Positions 1-10,953 of a stretch of DNA of 64,000 bases are shown piece by piece. The position numbers and the translations under genes are program-made. The notes under the pieces are model-generated. The model did no database searches. It worked only from the letters and a program-made list of their open reading frames with translations, and was not told the origin of the DNA. Within the stretch, counting starts at the first letter, position 1. The number at the start of each line of letters is the position of its first letter. This DNA comes from Apostichopus japonicus (taxonomy: Eukaryota > Echinodermata > Holothuroidea > Aspidochirotida > Stichopodidae), in the NCBI RefSeq assembly GCF_037975245.1, contig NC_092580.1:1647501-1711500 (forward strand), given 5' to 3'.

Positions 1-176
1 CAACACCCACTCCATTTTGCACTGGCCTTAGATGCAATTTGGTGCTCCAAATGAGATTTTTTTCTCATTTAGAAATGAAAAAGGGGTTTTCTGACTTGCG
101 AAGCGGGAGGGCGGAATGATACTTCCGCCCCTCCATATTCACTGGGGGGCTGGCACCCCCCAGCCACCCCGGTTCC
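1..176. mobile_element. Right part of a hAT-like non-autonomous element
   Basis: This stretch is closely similar to the right part of the element at 32110-32465, including the phrase for TTTTCTGACTTGCG, the GC-rich block with runs of G and C, and the terminal CCCTTG. The left end lies outside the window, so the target duplication cannot be checked. No coding capacity is visible. Confidence 0.6.
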
Positions 177-2684
177 TATACCCTTGACTCCCATTCCTGC
201 CCATCAACACCCCCCACTTCCCCCACCACTTGTAATCCTAACCCACTATTAAAGTATGTTGCTCAACCTTCAAGACAAACAAATAGAAAACTCAATTATG
301 ACTTTCATGAAAGATCTCTAAGGGAAATTTTTTCTCCAGTTTCAACTGGTTACTTTTCTAAGGATTTACAGTAGCCACAAGACCCTGGATTCCAAGGTCA
401 ATAATGAAACACATCTCCCAGGTAGGTAACCTTGCCCTTGGAGTCAGACATCAAAAGAATATTATGGGAACTTTATCGATGAATGTCAACATTATTAGTG
501 CACATACATGTTAGAAAGCAAATATCCCCGACTATGCCTTAATCCAAATCCATAAATCCGATTTGGATTTGGCAAGTCGCAACATATTATTACCTCATAA
601 AGCTTTTGATGATAAACTTCCACAGGGAAAGTTGATTAAAAATAACAGATATTTTTGGATATATACATAAATCTTAGATTTAGTGTGTGAACCACGTTGC
701 CAATGGTCCTGACCACAAGCTTTTTAAGGTTCCTTACCTGCAACTCCATGGAGTATTGAAGGCTGAAATTGCAAATAAACTAGTGCATATCCCTACACCA
801 GTTTGAAGGGCCGCATTGCAAATAAATTATATCCCTACACTAGTTTAGAGGGCTGAAATTACAAATAAACTAGTGCATATCCCTACGCTAGTTTGGAGGG
901 CTGAAACTGCAATTAACTAGTACATATCCCTACATATAAATAGACCTATCAAAAAAGCCCAATCCTTGAGATCAATTTCAAGTTGGTCTGACTTCACAAA
1001 GTCTTATTTTGACGTTGAGCACTGCTCCTGCAGGTTAGCAACTGTTTTTTAAAAACAGACTATAAAATATACAACTGTAAGGGTATAGAAGAGAATAGCA
1101 ATATTCACAGAATGGAAGCTTTAAAAACTACATTGACAGGAAGCTTAAATACTAGGAGGCTGCTCCAAACCTGGCAATCCCACCCTCCTGAGATGAGAAC
1201 TATGGTAAGAAAACAGAGAAAAGGAAAAACCCTTCCCAGTGGCTGGACTGTTCCCAGAAGACCTATTCGTTGGGAGTTTGAGTCGCAAGCCCTCTAGCCA
1301 ATGATTTCATAAACATGGGCGCCCCTCCCTCTGCCAGAGCCTCCTCCCAGTTAAAAAGTCTAGCTTATCTAATTTTTAAGTTAATTTTTTTTAGTAGGGT
1401 TATTCATTATGTACTGATGATGGAGAAAGGGAGTCCAGGAGAAGGTTTTTTTTTAAATGTTTCAAAGGATTGTTTTTCATTGGAGCTAAGAACGTAAAAT
1501 TTTACAAACAAAGAACTTGAAAATCAAGAACGAAAAAATTACATGTACAAACAGGAGTACAGAATAAAGAAGCAGAAAAAAGTGCGGGAAGCCAAGAAAC
1601 AAATTCAAAAGAATGTAATTAAAATATATATCACATTGTAAATGTTAAGATGCACAGATATAAAAAAAAATATTTAAAACAATGAATGAAACAAAATGAA
1701 AGAGAAAGCAATGAAGAGAATGAAAGTTTTTGGATTTTGTGAGGAAAACTTTTCCAGGGTCTGGCTCTAATGTACTGGAAGGAATACTTGTGGGGGCCTT
1801 TCTATATAGACATCTAATTTGGTAGAAGAGTAGGTACAAATACCATTGCAGGGATATTTGTCTGGTTTGGTGGTAAATATAACACATTTTACAATGCCCC
1901 AAACTGACTTCAATTCATTAAGGGCACTGAAACTATAAACATCCACTAACTTTGTGTCAAAATATGAGCTCTCTGTTTATACATATGTGATGGTGTGTTA
2001 GCACATAACTCCTGACTATTCTGTCATTTGTGAATAGGACTGCATAATGCAATTTTAGTCTAGTATGTTAATTATTTAATGATGTCTATTTCCTCAAGAT
2101 GAGCTTCATTCTCAAAAGTTATACCTATACTTACATTTAATGCCTTTGTTTGCTAGCTGGGTCATCTACTTGGTTAATTTCAGTGGAACAGGTGCCCCCA
2201 ATGTTTCTTCTCCTCTTTACTGCTTGCATGTGTTCCTCTCATTCCTTAATTTGTCCATCAACTTCATGCTCCAGTACTCCTGTTTCAAAAGGAATTATAA
2301 AAAATATCGAAGGCTCTATGTTCACATACTGGACAATCACTTATCACAATAAATCCCATTCCAACCCCATAGCTTCACGCACACACACATCTAATCAAAT
2401 ACACACATGCTGTTCAAAAGCTGTTATTTCCTACCCACAGCTGGTTTGGTCTACCAAACACTCTGAAACTCTCTACAAAGACAACGATGCACAGAGCTGA
2501 CCCTGGCAACTTAGGATAAGGAATGATAGTTTACCCAGCCCAGACACAATAGCATGTGCATACCAACATTACTTACTACAGGATGAGCTCCAGGTATGGC
2601 TGCCTTTCCCAGGAACGAGTACACCCCACTGCCTCTGAGTAGTGGGCTGATGAGGGATGGCCGTGTGGTGATCGATCAGTTCAA
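177..2684. other. Intergenic stretch without a recognisable gene
   Basis: AT-rich DNA with only short open frames, none with a recognisable domain or convincing splice context. The one clear structure is the short tandem array at 762-935, listed separately. Confidence 0.5.
762..935. repeat. Short tandem repeat, about four imperfect units
   Basis: Units of roughly 45-60 bases share the words GGGCTGAAATTGC, AAATAAACTAGTGC and ATATCCCTAC. The copies differ by substitutions and small deletions, so the array is not young. Confidence 0.7.
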
Positions 2685-3978
2685 GTGCAGCTTGTAGATT
2701 GCTCAACAGCATGTCTCTTCCCAGTCCTGCTGTCAGTACACTTCAAAAGTCAGCCAACCAGTTTGGACCTACATGTAATGAAAGAAATTAATGAAAATGA
2801 TATGGCACAAAAGAGGGGTCTAATTAAGAAGACACTGCAACTGCGTGGCCTCTCCAAAGACTCTCCAATTCATGCAGAATATGATCATCAATATCACAAC
2901 CCTCTGAGTAATGCAAAAGGTAAGACTCCATTTGCTCGTGCAAGCCAATGCAGAGATGTAATAGTTGAGAATGTCACCATGGATACATTTGTTATTGATT
3001 ACCATCACAGTAACAAGTTGTGCTTAATGGCTGAAATGAAAAGAAGAAAGGATCACAAGGTAAACTGTCCAGGCAATGAGAGCTGAATATGTTCAGTAAA
3101 GATGCCCTATTTCAGAGATGAGCAAAATGGTGGAAAGATTTGTGAACCTGTTAGATCAAGTTCACCTACTCAAGTCACTCCGCAGAGCACTGACTATTAA
3201 AGCAGTATTCTCCTCTGATATGTTCCTGCAAAAACTGTGACTAGGAAGCGATTGACACAAAAGCGCTTTGCAGAGGACTTGACATACCCTTTTACAGGCA
3301 GAGGTGACTGCTTGCAGGAGAGCACTCAAATATGACCACTGCAACGTTGTGAAAGTTTTATCAACAAGTTTAGACTGCCTTGCAAAGTGCTCCATTGGAA
3401 ATCATTCACATTGCCCAAAGCATTTATTTCTATGCAAGAGGGGCAGGAAGTACACATTTTCATGTATGGCAAATGCTGCAAAGGGTTCTCTGATAATATC
3501 CCACACTAACAGCAGGAAGCTAAATAAATACTTGAGACACCCACCTGCAGCAAACATTACATGGTCCACTCAGTTTCAGACTTCCACTCCTAAAGCTGAG
3601 GTAGTCAATAATGCTTTCACTGTGACCAATCCAAAACATAGTACCACATTTTCATGCAATGGTCAGTACAGGGACTACAGTTCCATACACATTACAAATA
3701 ATGGGCCTGGAGAGTCCATAGCCAGGAAGATGGAAGCTGCAGGATTAGAGGTGAGCTCAAATAGTTCATGTATCCAGACTCTGATACAGAGGCAAGGAAA
3801 ACAACAGTATGATAGATTATATAAGAGAGGCAGAGCATACAGAAGGAGGAGAGCACAACTCAGAGAGAGAAAGTACAAGCTACATGGTAGAACTAAAAAC
3901 ATAAACCAGTCCAGTGTCTATAAGAAAGATGATGTGGTGATATTTCACAAAATTGGCCCAAAAATCACTCAAGCGTAA
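2685..3978 (+). pseudogene. Mutator-like transposase relic
   Basis: Two open stretches (2685-3086 and 3304-3978) with stops and a frame change between them read like one broken protein. The first ends in a CPGNES segment. The second has the NHSHCPKHLFLC cysteine/histidine cluster, then a SRKLNKYLRHPP segment, a VVNNAFTVTNPK segment and a basic Arg/Lys-rich tail. From memory this order matches the C-terminal half of the Mutator-like transposase-domain proteins common in marine invertebrates; the match rests on motif order, not an alignment. Stops near 3086-3160 and 3200 show that it is dead. I see no terminal repeats. A host gene that recently lost function is less likely. Confidence 0.6.
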
Positions 3979-3989
3979 AATGATGAGAC

Positions 3990-5460
3990 GTTTTGTCATA
4001 TTCCATGATTACACATCATACCCAACACCTTCAGCTATAATTAAGGCTCATAGAGTCTAAAATGTTAATTATCACATTCTTACTTAAGGTAGCATACACC
4101 CATTAAATGCTCCATTGACTTACACACTAAATCACAATGGTACTGTGGTCTATATGTCTAGATATAAGTTCTCATAAGCTAAATCCTACCCATCACTGGA
4201 TAGCTGACAAGTTGGTCTCACATGGCAACCTCAAGTTTCTATATCATAACTGTGCAGATTTTTGGTTTACTATTAGAGCCTGAAATTTTTGTCTTTACTC
4301 TGCAGCAAACAATTTTTGGATGCTGCTCCAGGGAGGCCTAAAGTGGTCTAAACTTGCCTCAACTGACCCAATTTGTGTTCTACATGTAGCTTTGTTCATG
4401 TTCCATAAAATCCAAGCCAAAAAATTCAGATCCTAATTGATAACCTATCAAAAAGATGTTCTCCTGTTGCATTTTGGCACTTTTCCTGAACACTAAAGGC
4501 TGATTGATATACAGTACTGTAGATGCTCATAGGAGTATGCCACTATAAGTAACAGTTGAAATTTTTAAACTCTACTTTAAAACTTATTTTACAACAGTAG
4601 AGTAATTGTCACCTAGGCCTACAACATTTTGTTAATCTCTGTCTATTGGGTAATCTTCATATGGTGCCTCACACATGTTGTACAGTCTATATGATTAATA
4701 CAGTACTGAACTTCATTTCTTCTTCATGGGAATCCCATGAAACCTTTAAGCACAAAATTAGATAAGGTTTGTATCCCACGTATAAACACTGGTTTTGATA
4801 GTACAACACCAAACTGCTACTACCAAGTATTAATGTCAATTATTGGAACATGCTGTACAGTCTCAGAAACCTTTGTACACCCATTAGTAGGGTCAGAGCT
4901 AGTTTGATTTCACACTGGCATTAGTATCAGTGTGGCAATGCTACACAGCAGTTCTCATATTGCACTTTAATGAAAAGAACAGCTTAAGAAAATGCAGCAA
5001 TGCATGTGACAATCATGTTAATATTGGTTTTTTTTTACTAATTTTAAGTTCCTTTGCAGATAAAGTTCTGCTCTCCTTAACTTCCTATCTGGAATGACTA
5101 CTTGTTGTGTTGGATGTTGTTGGGATGTCCCATGCTTCTGAAGTTGATTGGCAACTATCATTTTGTTTTGCAAGTTGAATATAATATGCTTATATGTTAG
5201 ATGGCTCCATAACAGTCACTGATGATTCATGGAAACTATAAGCTACATGTACTGCTTAGTGAGTGTAAGTCTGTGATGGTATAAACTCTGAGGTGATGGG
5301 TATTACTTTCACTTTTCCTCTTTGAGGTAGCTGAGAGGTTTCCACACCTACCCATGCAATCATCCCATTCTTTATCATCAAGTTCAAATTTGATTTCTTC
5401 TTGAATATTTAAAATAAATTAAAGTTGCACACTCTTCAACCTCAGCAACTTGTTTCTGTT
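3990..5460. other. Intergenic stretch, nothing recognised
   Basis: AT-rich sequence with no open frame of note, no terminal inverted repeats and no repeats shared with the rest of the window that I can see. Confidence 0.4.
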
Positions 5461-5463
5461 CTT

Positions 5464-6003
5464 TTAAGGTGAGGTCATAGAAAGCCAATGTGAGGAGTTC
5501 ATAAATACTGATTTAGTTTCAGGAGACAATAACTTCTATTTCACAGTTTGTTCTAAAACTGCAGTTAATGATTTTGGAGAAGCCATTCATTCATATAGAG
5601 TATATTCAGTAAAATATTGTTGCATTTTTACCTTTCAAAAAGCGATCCATTACGTGTAGTTTTTCTTCACTCATGCACTTCTCAAGTGCAATACAAAATA
5701 TGAGCCATCGTTGAATAAAGTTGCAGGGTCTGGCATAATTATTATTGTGTGACAATGCTGGCTGCTTTAGATGCTGTACTGTCTGATGAAAAAGAAAATG
5801 AAGGAGATTACAGCACATTGAAATACTGTTGTGAAGCTAGTAATGGTGTTGTTGGAACAGCAAAGTTGATTTTATCAATATCTATAAACATCTACAGCTA
5901 AGAAATGAATGAGATTACAGCACATTGAAATACTGTTGTGAAGCTAGTAATTGTGTTGTTGGAACAGCAAAGTTGACTTTATCAATATCTATAAACATCT
6001 ACA
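5464..6003 (+). pseudogene. Ig-like domain relic with a tandem duplication
   Basis: Two short coding-like pieces on the plus strand resemble the end of an Ig domain. The first, near 5525-5600, reads NNFYFTVCSKTAVNDFGEA. The second, near 5785-5875, reads EGDYSTLKYCCEASNGVVG followed by a beta-strand-like TAKLILSIS. Both follow the D-x-G-x-Y-x-C-x-A-x-N-x-x-G pattern with small insertions. A block of about 100 bases starting at 5804 is repeated at 5911 (offset 107). In-frame stops separate the parts. It may be debris from another copy of the Ig-bearing gene at 36.8-64 kb, but that link is inference. Confidence 0.45.
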
Positions 6004-6007
6004 GCTG
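5804..6007. repeat. Direct tandem duplication, period 107
   Basis: The block beginning GAGATTACAGCACATTG occurs at 5804 and again at 5911 with only a few substitutions over about 97 bases. It duplicates the second Ig-like piece. Confidence 0.85.
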
Positions 6008-6951
6008 AAAATACTCTTCATGATACTTACACTTGATCACCACATAGCTCTTAACATCAACTTTGAATAATAAGTACAGTGATAAGTAAAACTCTAGCTT
6101 TCTTATAATTAATGTATTGTATGACTCTACAACTTCATATACATGGCATTCCCTATCAAAGCAATCAGTGTCCATTTCTTGCACAATGAAGTAGCACTTG
6201 GAAAGGTGAAAAAAAAACATAGTTTGTAATAAAGCATTAGACTTATAGTTAGCTCCATCACAATAGTCCATCACAATATCTGGATTCCTACACAATTGAT
6301 CATTAACCACATGAATGTTTGGACAATCTTTCAAATCAAACCGATTCAACTAAATCAGTTTTAACGGCTCGATCTCTTTCAATATCTAGAAGATTTGAGG
6401 CAAAAGTTTCTTATATTCATTAGAAACTTCATCTAAACTTGTTCTGGGTAATTTGTGATTTCCCCAATTTCATTATATGTATTGCATATGGCTGTAGATA
6501 TTAACTTCTGTGTTGATTTGGCAAGTGGGAACCTGGATTACTTATGTCAGCTTCATATTTGGGAATATCAGAATCATTATCTTCACTACTGATGGGAATT
6601 TACATGCCCGCATCACTCCTCATAGCCAGAGTCTCACCCATATGACAGTTGTTATGAACCCTTTTCAGATGTTTCTAAATAAACCCAATTCTACATGTTA
6701 ATCTTCTTACAACTGTTTCTTCAACATCTATGAGAAATGGTTTCCTCATAAGTGAATGAGGTGTCAATGTTCCAAAACTTTATTGAACCTTTCTGTACAG
6801 CACATTTTTTGGCATTTATATGTAAAATTCCACCTGTTTTATGCCATACTACCTTTGTGGGAAATGGTGTAGGGCAACCCTGCATTTCTGTACTGTAAAG
6901 AAAGAAAAAATAGATAACTAAAATCCTGGTTATCAGTACTGAAGGGCTCAT
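5999..6951 (-). pseudogene. Unidentified degenerate coding relic
   Basis: Minus-strand open pieces at 6721-6951 and 5999-6349 have coding-like composition. The second includes NRFDLKDCPNIHVVN and DIVMDYCDGANYKSN, then a hydrophobic stretch. The order faintly recalls a transposon-associated protein common in invertebrate genomes, but I cannot name it with confidence. Stops between the pieces argue against a working gene. Confidence 0.3.
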
Positions 6952-6954
6952 TTA

Positions 6955-7550
6955 TTAAAATTACAACTCATTATTCTTAATCGTAGTTCACCATAAACAT
7001 AGATTGAAAAACAGATCTTGTCTCTTACTATTTTCATAACCAGAACTGCATGTGGATTCCTAACATAGTTAACGATCAGCTATCTGCAGTATTCTGTTCG
7101 TAAGGTGTTTGTGTAATGCGGCTGAGCAAGAGTCTTTCCAGTAAAGCTGTTGGAAAAGGGAAGATCACTAATGGAGTAAATGAAAAGAATTAAATGATAC
7201 CTTAAATAACTGTTGACTAGCTGATAAACATATTTATATTCTTAAATGCAATTTCCCCAGATTAGTGATAGTAATATACCTAACATGTGTTCATCCGTGG
7301 GTGCGAAAGCAATTATTTACTCTGTCACTGTGAATTTCCCTCATGCAGTGGCATTGCTGGCACGACTCTTGCTTAGCCAAGTTGGTGTTACATTTGCAAA
7401 GAAAAAGTTAAGCTTAAAGTCTAAAGGTGAAGTTAACCTTCTAAAGTTCTAGTTCAAAAAATTTATGCCGAATATAATGCTACTATTAGCAAACATGAAA
7501 AAGTCAGTGAAGGATAAATTGTCAAAACGATACACAATTTTGAAAGCCTG
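6955..7550. other. Intergenic stretch with a weak inverted repeat
   Basis: The words GGCTGAGCAAGAGTC (near 7122) and GACTCTTGCTTAGCC (near 7364) are inverted relative to each other and could be the ends of a short old element. No target duplication is visible and no gene is recognised. Confidence 0.3.
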
Positions 7551-7554
7551 AATG

Positions 7555-8165
7555 AAGTCACCACGTAACCTCCAGTCTAGTGAGATTCGACAGTTGTAGC
7601 CGCCCATAATTAGGAGCACCCTTTAAGGAACTAATCATTCTAGTATCCCTCCTCTGGACCTTTTCGAGTACTTTCTTATCCTTAGCAAAATATGGGTTCC
7701 AAGCCTGCACAGCATACTCCATATGAGGCCTAGCAAACTGCTTAAGCCTAACAACTTTGTCCTCTTTCAAAAACTGAAGTTCCTCTTGATCATACCTAAA
7801 ACCCTATTACCTCTTTTAGTAGCTCCGAGACAATGTTTAGACGGTTGCAGAGATGAGTCAAGGTCTCTTTCAACAAAGACCTCCTGTAACTCCTCACCAT
7901 TAAGATATACTTTTGGTTACTTCAACCAATATGCATCACCTTGCATTTAATTGCCATCCCTGAAACCAGGAGAAAACCTTATCCAAATCCGTTTCAATTT
8001 TCTCAATCTCTGAATCGCTTTGGGGAGAGACCTCAGAAGAATAGTTTGGTGTCATCAGCAAACTTCTTAGCTGTACACAAAATATCTCTCCGCCAATGTC
8101 ATTTATATAATATAGGCCTAGGCAACAAAACACAAGGGATCCAAAACAGACCATTTTGGAACCCC
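7555..8165 (-). pseudogene. Non-LTR retrotransposon (LINE) reverse-transcriptase relic
   Basis: Read on the minus strand, the upstream part (about 8154-7936) contains LYYINDIGGEI and DLDKVFSWFQGWQLNA. These match the region around the reverse-transcriptase active site and the following helix of CR1/Jockey-like LINEs. The downstream part (about 7770-7558) contains RPHMEYAVQAWNPY and LEKVQRRDTRMI, the thumb region of the same protein. Frame breaks lie between them and the catalytic FADD box is not intact. It is a dead fragment lacking endonuclease and both ends. Confidence 0.8.
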
Positions 8166-8593
8166 ACTATATACTTGTAACGTCCTGCCAATAACAACAA
8201 CATTCACAATGCAAGCATGCATTGTTATGTTAGGCTACACCACATTCATGGAGTCTGTTCATTCTTAATTATGGCTGCAGTCTAGTGTTAATATTCTGAC
8301 TGACATTGATTCTTTTACTAGTTGTAGCCTACGCAGTGTACGTTGTCGTCATAGCCTATCGTTACAAGTTCACCAAAGGCCTGAAGCCCTTGGCCCAAAT
8401 TCATTGACAATGTTTTTTTAAACTTTAACGAGACTTCACCCATATGGCAAATGCTAAGATCCTTACTTATGAAAGCAAATACCACTGCCTTTCTTTTTCC
8501 GGCTGGTGCAACCGAATGCATTGCAGGATTCGGGCATTTTTCTGCGAACAACTAACGAGAGTTGGTCAATTGTTAGTATAGCTACATTACTGT

Positions 8594-8636
8594 GTTGCAA
8601 CCACTGATCTGTACACTACAGATCAGTGGTTGCAAC
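8594..8636. repeat. Perfect hairpin, 20-bp stem
   Basis: The arm GTTGCAACCACTGATCTGTA is followed by a three-base CAC loop and its exact reverse complement. Confidence 0.9.
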
Positions 8637-8879
8637 GTAAACAGTGAGCAGACGACGCTCACAACTTGCCCGGTTTGGTAAAGGCGGTGGGGTCTTCATG
8701 CTGCACAGTTATTTTGGGCAGTGCGCCCTCTAAATCTTATATTCTGCTCTATGGATGCTACGTATACCTGTTAACAATCTTGCTTGTGAAACTGTAGCTC
8801 TCTCGATCGAACGGTAAAAGGCTCGTTAAATTATTCAGGTGCGTATCCAGGGGGGGGGCGTTGGGGGCGCGCGCCCCCC

Positions 8880-9050
8880 GGGTAAGAAAAGGAGAAGAGA
8901 AAAAAAGAGAAGAAAAAAGGAAAAAAGAGGGGAAAAAAGAGGAGGAGGAGAGGAAGGAAGGGAAAAGAAAAAGAAGAAAGAGAGAAAAAGGAGAAAAAGA
9001 GGGAGTAAAAGCAAAACGCGAAGACACCGGGAAGAGAAAGAAGAACAGTG
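8880..9050 (+). repeat. Polypurine tract
   Basis: About 170 bases made almost only of A and G on the plus strand. It gives spurious Lys/Arg/Glu-rich frames on this strand and Phe/Ser-rich frames on the other. The same tract recurs near 24950-25080 in the second copy. Confidence 0.9.
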
Positions 9051-9884
9051 ACATCATTACAGCGCTGAAGGGTAGCCAGTGACGGATCAATGATTTCGTA
9101 AAAGTGTGACTCACCCTACCCCTTACACCGACAACTCCATTTTTTGACGTTTCCATTTTCCTCTCTCACTAATGATCTATATATATACTATATATGGTCT
9201 ATCATAACGCGTGTGTAGAATTGTGCTATGAAACCAACTGTGGCTGGTCTCGAACTCGACCGTGTCGTCGGGGAACATGACGCATTTTGGGATGGGGGCG
9301 ACCGCCCGCCCCCCCCCCCCCCCATTCAGCATTTTTTTAAATGATATCGCTAAGTAATTTCAAAATAGAAAGTGCTTAGAGACAACTTACAAGGCCTGGG
9401 AAGTGTCATTTCCAGCGATCTGGGAGACATTTTCGGCCAAAATTTGCTTGTACGCTTCGCGCCAACCTATGGTGGCGCTACGCTTAGATAATTTGCCTAC
9501 AGGCTTCGCCCCTCCCTTGGCAAATTCCTCGCTACGCACCTGTTCGAATTTGTAACGCAAACAGCAGATATAACATCATATCAGTGAGCATGAAAATGGC
9601 GTTCCAGGATGAAAAGCCTCAAAACTGTCCGACTTGCCTGAAAAAATAACCAAAAATTTTCGCGTTCAACGTGTTCATGTCAATATTATATAAGCAAGCA
9701 TCGGTTATTACATCGCATGCCATCATGTACCGTACGGTCCGATAAAATTCCGCAGTATACCGCGGGATGCTAATGTAAACAACGACATGTCTCATGTAGA
9801 TGTATGAAAAGCATGGATGTCCAATTATGTCAAAACTCTCTTTTACATTAGTAATGGCGAATTAGGGCCTGCACCCCCGCCGCG

Positions 9885-10259
9885 CAGTGGCGGAGCGTCC
9901 ATATGGTCAGGGGGCGGATGCCCCCTGACGGACTCAAATGAACTGCTGGCGCCTTTTTCAGCTCTTTACCACTTTTTACTTATTCTAGATTATTGACTTT
10001 TTTATTGCGCTCTCATCTACTTATTGACATTTGTCACATTTTGTTGGTGTCATTTGGCGATGACACCTTATTCTTCGTTTATATGCAAATTAGCCAGGCC
10101 CGGAAAGGGTCATTTCCGGCGATCTAGGGAGTATCTTTACTCACAAATTTTCTGTACGCTACGCGCCAACCAGTGGTGGCGCTCCGCTTAGATAGTGTCG
10201 AAAGCGCCCCTACAGACCATTATCGCCACTCCTGACCAATACCCCTAGCTCCGCCACTG
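9885..10259. mobile_element. Nested non-autonomous hAT-like element
   Basis: The ends are CAGTGGCGGAGCG and its inverse CTCCGCCACTG. The flanks at 9877-9884 and 10260-10267 are both CCGCCGCG, an exact 8-bp target duplication typical of hAT. It lies inside copy A of the 2.1-kb element and is also present at the same place in copy B, so it inserted before the two copies separated. Related to the element at 35664-36053. Confidence 0.88.
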
Positions 10260-10953
10260 CCGCCGCGCCTCCTACGCCTATGTGTGTAGTGTTCGGTTTC
10301 GGAAATATCTGCTATTTTTTCATTTCCTTCAACCAAGTTTTATAATAGCCGTTATAACAGGTTTTAATATTTGTACACCAATAAATTAACTGTGTCTGAA
10401 TGATCCAAAATTTCTGACCAACATTCTACATCACACTTCCCTCTACTCGTGCAATTTTGACCGGTCTGTTAGGGGTTGAAGGAAGTTTTTTCTATATTGG
10501 TTGTCCATAGATGAAATTTTGTACAACATTATGGGTATGTTTTGAAGTGAGTTTATTCACGAGAAATGTGAATTTTCAAATTCTGAACAAATATGGGGCT
10601 TAAAACCTTGAAAAGTGGGGCTGACGGGTATTGTAGGCCGGGACGTAGAATCACCTACAAAAGCAAAGACCCACAGGAGATGAGATCAGGTCGAACATGA
10701 TGTGTGCCGGGTTGACAATCTTCAAAAAGGTTAAGGATGGAAAAAAAAAACTATTAGGAAATACTTGGTTCTCAGGCAAAAAGTGTACATCTGGTTGGTC
10801 ATTTCAAGCCCGAGAAGTGCCGTTTCCGGTGATCTGGGGGGTTTCAAAACAAGAAATTTTCTTGTACGCTGCGCGCCAACCGATGGTGGCGCTCCGCTTA
10901 GATAGTAATTCGCGCCCCCCGGGTTTGAAAATCCTGGATACGCGCCTGTTATT

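Larger units (their letters stand above)
8836..10948. mobile_element. 2.1-kb non-autonomous TIR element, copy A
   Basis: The left end CAGGTGCGTATCCAGG and the right end, which inverts to CAGGCGCGTATCCAGG, form terminal inverted repeats. The element is flanked by TTATT on both sides (8831-8835 and 10949-10953), a 5-bp target duplication. It contains a purine tract (about 8880-9050), three copies of the shared GTACGC...CTTAGATAGT module and a nested hAT at 9885-10259. A near-identical copy is at 24903-27101. No transposase is encoded. The superfamily is uncertain: a 5-bp duplication is unusual for typical hAT, and the end does not look like Transib. Confidence 0.88.

Noticed and set aside
8758-9156. 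Phe/Ser-rich and Lys/Glu-rich frames
   Set aside because: They come from the polypurine tract inside a transposable element and recur in its second copy.
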